DNA of 37,733 nt from a virus. Location of the stretch: the IMG/VR virus record IMGVR_UViG_3300043313_000560, positions 1-37,733 of that record. One strand, 5' to 3'. Of the stretch, positions 1-6,633 are shown in pieces. The notes beneath the pieces are model-generated. The model did not search any database, had not been told where the DNA came from, and saw only the letters and a program-made list of their open reading frames with translations. Every line of letters starts with the position of its first letter. Position 1 is the first letter of the stretch. The position numbers and the translations under genes were made by a program.

Positions 1-28
1 TCGCGGGGCGCGACCGCATAGAAGGATC

Positions 29-57
29 TTGACACCCTTACCGTCGGCCGCTATGCC
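29..57 (+). promoter_or_regulatory. Possible promoter at the left end
   Basis: TTGACA (29-34) and TATGCC (52-57) are separated by exactly 17 bases, a good sigma-70-like spacing. No plausible plus-strand gene begins directly downstream, so its target is unclear. The TTGACACCC word here also occurs inside the repeat at 629-647 on the opposite strand, so it may instead be an operator-like element. Bases 1-164 otherwise hold no supported gene. Confidence 0.3.
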
Positions 58-164
58 CGGTGGCAGATGTCTCACTCAACAGCTTGACTTCGCGCCGTTC
101 CCGTGCCATGGGTGACGCGAGTGTGTCTCACCCGGCGCAGACAGGGTGTGATCACGTGCGCGGC

Positions 165-428
165 TCACCGGATGCGGGTCGGTGCGATGACCCGCGCGAG
201 TTCGGGTTTGCGTTCATCGAATGCGGCGATGCAACAGCCTTTACCACCGATGAACCGTCGGCGCAACATGTTCGCCATCATGCGCCATTGCTCGGCCTGT
301 TCGGCGTCGCCGTTGTCGGTGGCCTGCCGTGCCCATGCGTCGAACCTGTCGACCTCGCGCTGGACCTTGCCGCGCGCCCAGCGCAGCACGTCGGCGTCGG
401 TGTTGTAGTCGTGTGCTGTCGGGTCCAT
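165..428 (-). CDS. Small phage protein of unknown function (87 aa)
   Basis: The ATG at 428 is preceded by a strong GGAAGGAA ribosome binding site 9 bases upstream, which fixes the start. The product is a charged, Arg-rich, mostly helical protein with a WARGKVQREVDRFDAWAR segment and a CC pair near residue 66. I recognise no catalytic motif. It stands alone on the minus strand, separated from the rest of the early operon by two plus-strand genes and a divergent intergenic region (429-717), so it probably has its own promoter. It could be a small early protein of the kind found at actinophage genome ends; function is not assignable. Confidence 0.7.
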   Translation of the reverse strand: MDPTAHDYNTDADVLRWARGKVQREVDRFDAWARQATDNGDAEQAEQWRMMANMLRRRFIGGKGCCIAAFDERKPELARVIAPTRIR

Positions 429-717
429 CGGTGCCGGTTCCTTCCGTGGTCGAGCCAGCCGGCCGGGTCTGCCACCGTGCCCGCTGTTCGTCTGCCCGCC
501 GGGAGCGGCCGACGTCCGGCCCTGCCCGGTGCACCCGGGGTGGGGTGGCGCCGGGTGGGGGGGTGTTTAAAAATCGGGGCCGCTGGTCGAGCTGGGCGGG
601 CCAGGATGCGGTTCGAAATGCGGGAAGGGGGGTGTCAAAAAATCGGGCCTGCCCGTCCGGGGGAACGCCGGGTCGATCGTGGTGGGCGCGACGGTGGCGC
701 CGCCTAGGCTGCGTCTC
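429..717. promoter_or_regulatory. Divergent intergenic region with a direct repeat
   Basis: This 289-base stretch separates a minus-strand gene from a plus-strand HTH gene and holds no convincing gene. It contains two near-identical 19-base words, GGGGTGTTTAAAAATCGGG at 560-578 and GGGGTGTCAAAAAATCGGG at 629-647, 69 bases apart in the same orientation. The second contains TTGACA on the minus strand, but no good -10 follows at 17 bases. A TAGGCT hexamer at 702-707, ten bases before the ATG at 718, is a weak -10 candidate for a short-leader or leaderless transcript. Operator function is inferred, not shown. Confidence 0.45.
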
Positions 718-1014
718 ATGATCCGTCGTACGCGTCTGGTGTCTGCGGTGTTGTCGGCGCTCGACACTGAGCAGTGGCGGTGGGGTAACCATCTCGCTGT
801 CGTGTGCGGGGCCAGGTCGAGCACCGTGTCGAAGATCTTGCGCCGTCTGGCGGATGAGGGTTTCGTCGAGTCGAAGGACGAAGATCCGCGTGAGGCTGAC
901 TCGTTCGAGCGAGGGTCGAGCCGGTACGTCTACCGCCGTGCACCTCGCCGGTACTTCCGGTTGTCGCCGTCAGGGGTCAGGCTTGAAGCTGAGTGGCGTA
1001 CGCGGGGGAGGTGA
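718..1014 (+). CDS. Winged helix-turn-helix regulator (PadR/MarR-like, 98 aa)
   Basis: The start is the ATG at 718, MIRRTRLVSAV. Residues 5-60 fit a winged helix: an N-terminal helix, then RSSTVSKILRRLADEGFVES, which is a typical recognition helix followed by the wing, as in PadR/MarR-type regulators. The C-terminal part ends RYFRLSPSGVRLEAEW, resembling the wing and following helix of such proteins. It is transcribed away from the rest of the early region, next to the repeat-bearing region 429-717, and is followed after 7 bases by a 47-residue gene. It is the best left-end candidate for a regulator of lysogeny or of the early operon, but no such role is shown. Confidence 0.75.
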   Translation: MIRRTRLVSAVLSALDTEQWRWGNHLAVVCGARSSTVSKILRRLADEGFVESKDEDPREADSFERGSSRYVYRRAPRRYFRLSPSGVRLEAEWRTRGR

Positions 1015-1021
1015 GCATGTG

Positions 1022-1165
1022 ATGCCCGGTCATAACCATGGCAAGTCGATCAAGAATCCGCGCGTGTATGAGGCGCTGAAACGCCAGGGTTACAGCAAGT
1101 CGAAGTCGGCGGCGATCAGTAACGCGCAGCGCGGCGGCGGGAGTAAGGGCCGACGGAAGCGCTGA
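1022..1165 (+). CDS. Small basic protein, KNPxVYExLxxxGxSKxKAAxISNA type (47 aa)
   Basis: The ATG at 1022 has a strong GGGGGAGGTGA ribosome binding site. The product has the pattern KNPRVYEALKRQGYSKSKSA followed by AISNA and a Gly/Arg/Lys-rich tail. This resembles a small family of actinobacterial proteins of about 50-70 residues with unknown function, often seen in phages and chromosomes. It is cotranscribed with the upstream HTH gene (7-base gap) and ends just before a bidirectional hairpin. The highly basic tail could bind nucleic acid; this is inference only. Confidence 0.75.
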   Translation: MPGHNHGKSIKNPRVYEALKRQGYSKSKSAAISNAQRGGGSKGRRKR

Positions 1166-1179
1166 GCGGCTGTCAGGAA

Positions 1180-1209
1180 GGCGCCGGGGTCGCCAGTGTC
1201 CCCGGCGCC
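1180..1209. terminator. Bidirectional terminator hairpin
   Basis: A perfect 10-base stem (GGCGCCGGGG at 1180-1189, CCCCGGCGCC at 1200-1209) with a 10-base loop lies between convergent genes ending at 1165 (plus) and 1221 (minus). There is no long T-run, as is common for GC-rich actinophages. Confidence 0.7.
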
Positions 1210-1220
1210 CGTTCGTGGGC

Positions 1221-1415
1221 TCAGCGTGGCGCTGGACGGTCCGGCGTGACGTCGAGCGCGTGCGGTGCGCAGCGCGGCTGTTCGTATCCGGGGCGGGTCC
1301 ACAGGGCGGGTCGGCCGCATCGCTGGGTGCGTGACCCGCGGCAGCCGCAGACGACGGATCGTGTAGCCCGTGTCCAGCCGGCGGCAATCAGCGTGTCGAC
1401 GATGGCGCTACTCAC
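1221..1415 (-). CDS. Small Cys-containing protein (64 aa)
   Basis: The GTG at 1415 is preceded by a GGGGGAG ribosome binding site 7 bases upstream, which decides the start. The product begins VSSAIVDTLIAAGWTR and carries VCGCRG, QRCGRP and PRCAPH, so four cysteines that could hold a metal. It is the last gene of the long leftward early operon, 22 bases after the YkgJ-like gene, and stops before the hairpin at 1180-1209. I do not recognise a family. Confidence 0.6.
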   Translation of the reverse strand: MSSAIVDTLIAAGWTRATRSVVCGCRGSRTQRCGRPALWTRPGYEQPRCAPHALDVTPDRPAPR

Positions 1416-1437
1416 GATGCGCTCCCCCTGTGCCAGT

Positions 1438-1947
1438 TCATGTCTGGTGCAGCATCTCGGTGATGATGCGTTCGACCTGCGCGGCGCTGATGTCGCCCCG
1501 TGCTGCGGCATTGATCACGGGCGCAAACCTGTCTAGGCCACCGCGTGTGCACGCCCAGCGGAACCGTTGTGCGTCCCGATGCTGCCCGCCGATCTCGTAC
1601 ACGTCGGCCATGAGCGCATAGGTTTCGCGGAGGTCCAGCAGCCGTGTTGGCTGGCAGCCGTGCGAGCAGATCATGCCGGTAGTGATGCCCCATAGCCGGC
1701 AGATGAGCGGGCGTATGTCGTAGGCACCACACCGTCTGTCGTCGGTGAGCAGCGGGCATGACTCGGTGGGCGTGCGCCGCTGCGGTGACAGTCCGATCTC
1801 GACACGTGTGCGCCGCAGGATCTCGCGTGCTTCCGCGCGGGGTACGGGAAAGGTGGTGCACGAGTAGGCGCACAGTCCGGCGCAGTCGACGGTGGGAAGC
1901 GTGGCGTAGACGGCGGCGAGTCGTTGCCGTACCGATCGGGTGCTCAC
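1438..1947 (-). CDS. YkgJ-family Cys-cluster protein (169 aa)
   Basis: Members of the YkgJ family (PF03692) are predicted to bind zinc or iron through a Cys cluster; their cellular role is unknown. Here the cluster is seen as DCAGLCAYSC near residues 25-34, then SCPLLTDDRRCGAYDIRP and LICRLWG, the hallmark C-x-Y-x-x-R-P-x-x-C pattern, and a further C near residue 101. The start is taken as GTG 1947 because GGAGAG lies 9 bases upstream; an upstream ATG would add residues that read through two inverted repeats. It follows a 200-base spacer with hairpins. Family assignment is fairly secure; function in the phage is not known. Confidence 0.75.
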   Translation of the reverse strand: MSTRSVRQRLAAVYATLPTVDCAGLCAYSCTTFPVPRAEAREILRRTRVEIGLSPQRRTPTESCPLLTDDRRCGAYDIRPLICRLWGITTGMICSHGCQPTRLLDLRETYALMADVYEIGGQHRDAQRFRWACTRGGLDRFAPVINAAARGDISAAQVERIITEMLHQT

Positions 1948-1975
1948 TGCCCAGGTCTCTCCTGTCACGTCCGAC

Positions 1976-2011
1976 GCCCGGCAGGTCAGGGTGAGAACTG
2001 ACCTACCGGGC
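1976..2011. repeat. Inverted repeat upstream of the YkgJ-like gene
   Basis: GCCCGGCAGGTCAG (1976-1989) and CTGACCTACCGGGC (1998-2011) pair over 14 bases with one mismatch and an 8-base loop. It lies 29 bases ahead of the GTG start of the YkgJ-like gene. It may be an operator, a leader hairpin, or part of a tandem termination region with 2062-2115. Confidence 0.5.
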
Positions 2012-2061
2012 GCACTGACCCCATCATCTCTATCTGCGGCACGCAGCTTTGCCGAGGTCGT

Positions 2062-2115
2062 GTCTCGCCCGTGCACACCCATACGCGCAAACGTGGCTGT
2101 GCGCACGGGCGAGAC
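2062..2115 (-). terminator. Hairpin after the 79-residue gene
   Basis: A perfect 13-base inverted repeat (GTCTCGCCCGTGC at 2062-2074, GCACGGGCGAGAC at 2103-2115) with a 28-base loop lies just downstream of the gene ending at 2149. It is probably a terminator or RNA-processing hairpin. Confidence 0.5.
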
Positions 2116-2148
2116 GCTTTCCGGGCGGCGTTGTGCCGTGCACACAGG

Positions 2149-2388
2149 CTATGCGTTCTGTTGTCGACGGTGGTGTCGGCCCGCCGCCGTGTCACCTGTT
2201 CGGGGTACGGGTCGGCCGCCGATGCCGTAGTGACATGCCGTACACCATGCGGCCCGCTCGTCGTCGTGGTCAACGAATTCGTGTGGCCCGGGGCAGTGTT
2301 CTTTCATCAGGTCGAACAGGCGCAAGGTGGCACGGTCGGCGGCGTCTGCGGCCCGTTCGATGCGCAGCACGGCAATATGGGCTGTCAC
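2149..2388 (-). CDS. Small protein with a CxxC pair (79 aa)
   Basis: The start is GTG 2388, whose last bases overlap the TGA stop of the upstream gene (GTGA), a coupling used repeatedly in this operon. The product begins VTAHIAVLRIERAADAAD, is predicted helical in its first half, and has a CPGPHEF then WCTACHYG segment, so a His/Cys set that could form a small zinc site. The C-terminus is basic. No family is recognised. Confidence 0.65.
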   Translation of the reverse strand: MTAHIAVLRIERAADAADRATLRLFDLMKEHCPGPHEFVDHDDERAAWCTACHYGIGGRPVPRTGDTAAGRHHRRQQNA

Positions 2389-2576
2389 AGCTTTGCCTGC
2401 CCGGTGGTGGCGAGATCCCAAATGAGCTGCGCCGACGCCTGCCACGCGTCGCGAGTGCCCTGCGGCAGGTCGTCGAATGCCGGCATTGGCTGACCGTCTT
2501 TGTTGAGAAAGTTGACCGCTTTGCCGTAGGCGGTGTACGCGAGCCGTGCCCGGCTTTCCGGGGTTGTGGTCGTCAT
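2385..2576 (-). CDS. Small protein of unknown function (63 aa)
   Basis: The product reads MTTTTPESRARLAYTAYGKA and continues with an aromatic and acidic helical sequence, GTRDAWQASAQLIWD. Actinophage early operons commonly carry short proteins of this style. The start is uncertain: ATG 2576 is used here, but an in-frame ATG at 2588 is also possible; neither has a strong ribosome binding site. It is translationally coupled to the next gene through GTGA. No function assignable. Confidence 0.65.
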   Translation of the reverse strand: MTTTTPESRARLAYTAYGKAVNFLNKDGQPMPAFDDLPQGTRDAWQASAQLIWDLATTGQAKL

Positions 2577-2597
2577 GGCTGCCATCATCTCGTGCGT

Positions 2598-2840
2598 TCA
2601 CACAACCGGCGGGGCTTTCTCGGGCTGTTCGGCGAGTCGTTCGACCGCGCATGCGAGCAGTTCGGCGAGTGCTTCCGTGTTGCTGTCGCGCAGATGGTGT
2701 GCGGTCGCGGCGACAATCGATTCCCGGTGGTGGGTGGATCTCATCTCCCGGTTGGCGATGATCAGCGCATCGAGTTCGATGGTGCGTCGGGCGTGCGCCT
2801 GATCGTAGTGATGAATCTGTGCCGCTGTCGGTGTGTTCAT
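2598..2840 (-). CDS. Small His-rich helical protein (80 aa)
   Basis: The ATG at 2840 (MNTPTAAQIHHYDQAHARRT) has GAGG 9-10 bases upstream. The protein is predicted all helical and rich in His and Ala, with a central NREMRSTHHRESIVAATAHH segment. No domain is recognised. It is the first gene after a 267-base spacer that holds a hairpin, so transcription may restart or be attenuated ahead of it. Confidence 0.6.
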   Translation of the reverse strand: MNTPTAAQIHHYDQAHARRTIELDALIIANREMRSTHHRESIVAATAHHLRDSNTEALAELLACAVERLAEQPEKAPPVV

Positions 2841-2981
2841 GGGGCTCAACCTCGCTGACGGATGTTGCGAAACGCCCTGTGCGCGAAGGCGTTTCACTGT
2901 TTCGGGCGAGTTGTCAACGGTCCGGCTGCGGCGGTGTCGGCGCGGTCGGTATCGTGTCGGGCTAATAGCCCCGCGAGGGGT

Positions 2982-3004
2982 CGCCGGTCGGGGGGCGACC
3001 GGCG
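2982..3004 (-). terminator. Hairpin downstream of the glycosidase gene
   Basis: CGCCGGTCG (2982-2990) and CGACCGGCG (2996-3004) form a perfect 9-base stem with a five-G loop, about 100 bases after the stop of the glycosidase-like gene at 3108. The 267-base spacer 2841-3107 otherwise shows no gene. Confidence 0.5.
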
Positions 3005-3107
3005 CGCGTATGGGCCGGTCGGTGTCGTGTGGGGCCGTTCATTGTCAGACGACGTTTGGTGGGGTCGGGGCGTTCGCTGTCACGGGAAGCCGGCGGACGT
3101 TCCGACC

Positions 3108-3941
3108 TCACGCCGTCTGCGTGGCGAGTAGCCGGAACCCGTCTCGGACGGCTGTCTGTGCGGCAGCGTCGAGCGCCAGGCCTTCGTCACCTTCGCTGCC
3201 GCTGGAGCCCCATATCAGGTAGAGCTGCGGCGGCCGGGCCTGGTGGGTCAGCCACCGGAATTCTCGGGCGATGGTGCGCGCCCTGTCCGCACTGCCGATC
3301 GGCGGGCAGGTCCATCCGCGTTCGGTGACACCCCACTGCGCGCTATACCTGTCGACTTTGCGCCGCCATCGCGCGTACCCGGACAGCTCGGGCAGGATCG
3401 TTGTCAGCGGAAACGACCGGCCACTGTAGGCGTCGATGCTGTTGAGCCGCGCCAGGGTGCGCCACCGTGCGGCCTGCGTGTCGTCCATGAGCCCGCTGTC
3501 GCGGTAGGCGTAGGCCATCGCCGCATGGCAGGTGATCAGGTCCGGGTGGATGGCGGTGAGCCAGACGTGCACCGTGTTGAACATGGTGACGAATTCTTCG
3601 GGTGTGGCGAACCATCGGGGGATGTCGTTTTCGGGTTCGTGCCAGATGGTGACGATGGTGGGGCAGACGTCGCGGTAGGCGTACAGATACCGGGCGAGCT
3701 GCTGCACCGGCTGTTTCCACGTGCCGTCGAAGACCCGGGCGGGTGCGGGTTTGAATGACCATACGGCGGTGTGTCCGCTGCGCCACGCCTCACCGCATTG
3801 CCGGGTGATGCGTTCGGTCAGATCGTCCGGTTCGGTGAGCACGTTGGCCGAGAATATGCGCGCCGCCGCATGGCCGGGGTATTGCAGGCCGCGTTCCGCG
3901 CTGGTGGTGGTCTTTTCGTGCACGCCGAGCAGAACAGGCAT
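3108..3941 (-). CDS. Glycoside hydrolase-like TIM-barrel protein (277 aa)
   Basis: The sequence looks like a clan GH-A style glycosidase. Residues 95-106 read TIVTIWHEPEND, with Glu at 102 and 104 at the end of a predicted strand, where the acid/base Glu sits in such barrels. WGVTERGW (residues 203-210) offers Glu207 as the likely nucleophile. SIDAYSG and LYLIWGSSG fit later barrel strands. No signal peptide or membrane segment is seen. It lies among small early genes, not with tail or lysis genes, 9 bases after a 60-residue gene. It could trim host cell-wall polysaccharide or a capsular glycan at lysis or entry; substrate is unknown. No GH family number can be given from sequence alone. Confidence 0.6.
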   Translation of the reverse strand: MPVLLGVHEKTTTSAERGLQYPGHAAARIFSANVLTEPDDLTERITRQCGEAWRSGHTAVWSFKPAPARVFDGTWKQPVQQLARYLYAYRDVCPTIVTIWHEPENDIPRWFATPEEFVTMFNTVHVWLTAIHPDLITCHAAMAYAYRDSGLMDDTQAARWRTLARLNSIDAYSGRSFPLTTILPELSGYARWRRKVDRYSAQWGVTERGWTCPPIGSADRARTIAREFRWLTHQARPPQLYLIWGSSGSEGDEGLALDAAAQTAVRDGFRLLATQTA

Positions 3942-3950
3942 GGCATCTCT

Positions 3951-4133
3951 CTATTCCCATACGCAGTCGTCGGGTTCGTCGCCGCAATTATGGTCGGGGA
4001 AGATTTCGATCATCTGCCGGGCGACGACACGAAAACCGTCCGGCCCGAATCTGCGGCACAGGATGCCGTCGACTTCGATTTCGGTCACGGCATTCCGGGG
4101 GATAAAGCTCACAGGGTCGCGGAGGTCGCTCAT
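3951..4133 (-). CDS. Small acidic protein (60 aa)
   Basis: The reading frame runs from ATG 4133 (MSDLRDPVSFIPRNAVTEIE) to a stop at 3951, nine bases before the glycosidase-like gene. It is predicted beta-rich and ends in an acidic CGDEPDDCVWE tail. There is no strong ribosome binding site at the ATG. Composition and tight placement favour a real gene; no function is recognised. Confidence 0.6.
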   Translation of the reverse strand: MSDLRDPVSFIPRNAVTEIEVDGILCRRFGPDGFRVVARQMIEIFPDHNCGDEPDDCVWE

Positions 4134-4194
4134 GTGTCACAGCGTAGGAACGGCCATCCGGCGCGGCGTCGGCATCGGCGGCCGGTTCCCCCGT

Positions 4195-4569
4195 TCAGGG
4201 CATCTCGTCGCGCCACCATCCGCCAGGCTGCCGCAGGCCCGTCTGCCGGTTGTGACAGTCGACGCACAGCGGGCGCAGATGTTCGGCGGCGTCCGGGTCG
4301 TCGACACCCGCGGCGACAAGCTGCTTGCGGCTGTACGGGTGGTGGTCGGCGATGGTGGCCATGCGCGGGCACAGGGCGCAGGTCGGGTGCGCGGACAAGA
4401 AGTCGATGCGCCGGGCACGCCACTGCGAGTCGTATCCGCGCTCTGCGGTCGTCTGCACGCGTAGCCGGCGGTTGCCCTGCCGTGCCTGTCGGCAGCGGGC
4501 GCAGCGGCCGGTGACGGCCCGTCCGGGGCAGCGCGGTGTGGTGCACGGGCGCAGCGGTGGTGTCGGCAT
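4195..4569 (-). CDS. HNH endonuclease (124 aa)
   Basis: The HNH fold is seen as CALCPRM (Cys64, Cys67), IADHHPYS (His76-His77, catalytic), and HLRPLCVDCHNRQTG (Cys102, Cys105, His106), the usual zinc-bracketed beta-beta-alpha-metal site. An N-terminal CTTPRCPGRAVTGRCARC segment adds a zinc-ribbon-like Cys set, a common arrangement in actinophage HNH proteins. The start at 4569 is supported by a GGGGGG stretch 8 bases upstream. In HK97-like cos phages an HNH enzyme often works with the terminase; here it is far from the terminase on this linear map, but only about 7 kb away if the ends are joined. A homing role is the alternative. Confidence 0.85.
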   Translation of the reverse strand: MPTPPLRPCTTPRCPGRAVTGRCARCRQARQGNRRLRVQTTAERGYDSQWRARRIDFLSAHPTCALCPRMATIADHHPYSRKQLVAAGVDDPDAAEHLRPLCVDCHNRQTGLRQPGGWWRDEMP

Positions 4570-4593
4570 GGTCGGCCCCCCGTCCGCCGGGCA

Positions 4594-4635
4594 CAGAAAC
4601 GGCACCCGCGCGTACAGGGCGGGGTGCCGTTTCTG
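4594..4635 (-). terminator. Hairpin ahead of the HNH gene
   Basis: CAGAAACGGCACCC (4594-4607) and GGGTGCCGTTTCTG (4622-4635) form a perfect 14-base stem with a 14-base loop in the 207-base gap between genes ending at 4777 and starting at 4569. It may partly terminate the upstream operon or process its mRNA. Nothing else is seen in the gap. Confidence 0.65.
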
Positions 4636-4776
4636 CCATTGGGGTGCGGGCCGAAGGTGGCGCTTTTCCGAACCCGGCGACTGTCTGCCGTCGATGCGTG
4701 AACAGCTTCGACCCGTGGTGTGGTCGCCGTTATCAGGGCGCACTTCTGCCTGCGTGGCCGAGCGTACCTTTCCCGC

Positions 4777-5052
4777 TCACCACCGGCCAGCAGTTCGCGG
4801 ATCTGGTGCCCGATGCCAGTCGGCGGGGACGAACGCGTAGTCGACGTGCTCTTCGCCGCTGAAGACGTGTGCGCCGCAGTGTGGGCACTTGAAAAGGGTG
4901 CCCGGTTCGCCGGGGTCGCGCTGCTGCGGCTCCCACGGCCACGGGCAGCGCTGCCCAGCCTCGTTGAGCGGGGCAATGATGTCGTCGCGCTTGCGCAGGT
5001 CGATGTCTTTCGCGTCGGCCGGGTCGATGTCCTGCCACCGTATGACCGTCAT
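4777..5052 (-). CDS. Zinc-ribbon-like protein (91 aa)
   Basis: The ATG at 5052 overlaps the preceding stop (ATGA). After an N-terminal MTVIRWQDIDPADAKDIDL segment the protein has RCPWPWEPQQ and then LFKCPHCGAHVFSG, a single CxxC knuckle with a possible third Cys, followed by an acidic, aromatic C-terminus. It resembles the short zinc-finger proteins common in actinophage early operons. Role unknown. Confidence 0.7.
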   Translation of the reverse strand: MTVIRWQDIDPADAKDIDLRKRDDIIAPLNEAGQRCPWPWEPQQRDPGEPGTLFKCPHCGAHVFSGEEHVDYAFVPADWHRAPDPRTAGRW

Positions 5053-5834
5053 CCGGTTGCACCTTTCGTGATCTCGTCGAATGCGTCCATGCATACCCGG
5101 GTGATTATCATCAGGTGCATGACGACCATGTGCGGTTTCGACAACCGGTCAGCCTTCAACTGGCCTATCGGGTTGTTGTCGATGAACTCCGCATCGCCGC
5201 GCAGCAGCCGCGCCCATCCGGGCATTGCCGTCACTTCCCTCTCGACGGCATCGCTGAGGCGTTCCCGGACGACCGCGTAGGCGCGCCCGTCGAGGTCGAT
5301 GGCGGCGGCGACATGCGCAGGCTGCCTTCCGCCTCCGCCGGCCGGCTCGACTTCACCGTCGCAGACGATCGCCCATGCGAGCGTGGTCTGCGGCGAGTCG
5401 TGGAACCATCGTGTCGCCAGGTCCGTCAGCGGCGCCATCGCGTCGTCGGCGAAGGTGTCACGGAAGAACGTATCCGACGGTAGGCGCAGTTCGTAGGCAC
5501 GGATGATGTTCTGTTCGGCGGTGAGGCTGCGCTCACTGGAGTGGAACTGGAGCGCGAATATCGACGGTGTCTCGCTCACCGGTTCCCGCGCGTGTTTCTT
5601 CTCCACTTCGCACAGTATGTCGAGTACGCCGCCGGACATGTAGACGTCGACCAGCGGGACACCGCCGAGTTCGGTCAGCTCCCGGATCTGCTGGTCTGTC
5701 GCCCTGTCTGCGGTCGTCGGATGCACCGTCCATCCGGGGCATTCCCGGTTGGCCGCACCGCAGTGTTCACATCCCGCGTACGGGTGCAGGTGTTCGCAGG
5801 TGCCGCACAGTGCCGGTATGACGGTCAGGTTCAT
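5049..5834 (-). CDS. Protein with N-terminal Cys cluster, unknown function (261 aa)
   Basis: The start is ATG 5834, overlapping the previous stop by ATGA. The N-terminus, LCGTCEHLHPYAGCEHCG then ANRECPGW, has five cysteines and a histidine and probably binds zinc. The rest is a mixed alpha/beta region with no motif I recognise, containing ALQFHSSERSLTAEQNI and a Gly-rich EPAGGGGRQPAHVAAAIDLDG stretch, and ends in a hydrophobic MVVMHLMIITRVCMDAF helix. It is in the middle of a tightly coupled operon downstream of the Lsr2-like gene. Confidence 0.7.
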   Translation of the reverse strand: MNLTVIPALCGTCEHLHPYAGCEHCGAANRECPGWTVHPTTADRATDQQIRELTELGGVPLVDVYMSGGVLDILCEVEKKHAREPVSETPSIFALQFHSSERSLTAEQNIIRAYELRLPSDTFFRDTFADDAMAPLTDLATRWFHDSPQTTLAWAIVCDGEVEPAGGGGRQPAHVAAAIDLDGRAYAVVRERLSDAVEREVTAMPGWARLLRGDAEFIDNNPIGQLKADRLSKPHMVVMHLMIITRVCMDAFDEITKGATG

Positions 5835-6190
5835 CGGTCCCCGTTTCGTGTCCGGGTGCGTGGCCGGGCACCCATCGCCAGGATCTCGCCGACCCGGTAC
5901 TCCCACCGGCCGGCGGCGTCTTGGCGCCCGCCGACCTTTCCACGGCAGCGCGCCTTGCGTAGTGCGGACATGCTGACCGCTGCCAGGTCGGCGGCGTCGG
6001 CGGCGGAAATGTACGCGTCGACATCGGTGGTGACCGGCCGCGGTATCACCCACTGTTGCCCGTACCGGCGCATGATCTCGTCAAGGTCGGCGCAGGCTTG
6101 CGGGTTGCATTCTTCGAGCCGCTGCCGGTAGGCGAGCGCGACTTTACGGTCACGCACGGCTTTGGTGTCGCCGGGGAACGGCCAGGTCAT
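5831..6190 (-). CDS. HTH DNA-binding protein, excisionase/MerR-like (119 aa)
   Basis: An N-terminal helical region is followed by residues 60-100 reading YISAADAADLAAVSMSALRKA, then CRGKVGGRQDAAGRWEYRVGEIL. This is the fold pattern of MerR/excisionase-type helix-turn-helix proteins: an HTH, then a short wing with the pattern GRWxYxxxEI. It starts 5 bases after the Lsr2-like gene. It could be the recombination directionality factor or a transcription regulator; position alone does not separate these. Confidence 0.7.
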   Translation of the reverse strand: MTWPFPGDTKAVRDRKVALAYRQRLEECNPQACADLDEIMRRYGQQWVIPRPVTTDVDAYISAADAADLAAVSMSALRKARCRGKVGGRQDAAGRWEYRVGEILAMGARPRTRTRNGDR

Positions 6191-6195
6191 GGCGC

Positions 6196-6633
6196 TCAGG
6201 CGGGCGCCGCCGCCGTTTCCGGCTTCGGCTTGCGGGTGCGGCGCTGCTTCGGTGCGGGGGCTTCCGGTTCAGGTGCCGGCTGTGTGCCGCGTTCGGCGTA
6301 CGCCTGCTTGACCAGCTCGGGGATTGATCCTTTCGCCTGCCACGTCGGCAGGTGCACCGGGTTGTCCGCCCACCACTGCCGGATTTCCGACGGGGTGGCG
6401 CCGCCGGTGTCGGCGGGTGTGTTTCGGCGTCGGCTGGTGCCGGTGTACGGCTTGCCGTTGCTGCGTAGCGGGCGCCCGGCGTCGAGGAACGGGGTCAGCG
6501 CTTTCTGCAACTTGGCGGTGTTGTTCTCCGACAGGTCGATCTCGTAGGTTTTGCCGTTGAACGCGAACGTTCTGGTTTCGGCATCGGGGGTGCCGTCGAG
6601 GTCGTCGGTCACCAGCGTCTGTGTGATCTTCAC
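6196..6633 (-). CDS. lsr2: Lsr2-like nucleoid-associated protein (145 aa)
   Basis: Lsr2 proteins are actinobacterial H-NS-like silencers that bind AT-rich DNA. Here residues 1-54 match the oligomerisation domain closely: KITQTLVTDDLDG, then TRTFAFNGKTYEIDLSENN and AKLQKALTPFLDAGR. The C-terminal domain is recognised by PSEIRQWWADN and SIPELVKQAYAE at residues 81-113. In host Lsr2 an Arg-Gly-Arg, AT-hook-like motif precedes the IPxxVxxAY helix; here the corresponding residues are Ala-Lys-Gly (100-102). A Lys/Arg/Pro-rich tail follows. The start is GTG 6633 (GTGA overlap, AGAAAGG 8 bases upstream). It may silence host or phage genes, or interfere with host Lsr2 through mixed oligomers; the latter is inference. 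Confidence 0.85.
   Translation of the reverse strand: MKITQTLVTDDLDGTPDAETRTFAFNGKTYEIDLSENNTAKLQKALTPFLDAGRPLRSNGKPYTGTSRRRNTPADTGGATPSEIRQWWADNPVHLPTWQAKGSIPELVKQAYAERGTQPAPEPEAPAPKQRRTRKPKPETAAAPA

Noticed and set aside
60-707. Long plus-strand frame across the left end
   Set aside because: It runs over the well-supported minus-strand gene at 165-428 and the repeat region, has Arg/Pro/Cys-rich shadow composition and no ribosome binding site.
718-1165. Toxin-antitoxin pair
   Set aside because: The HTH protein and the 47-residue basic protein match a winged-helix regulator and a known small phage/actinobacterial type; nothing suggests toxicity.
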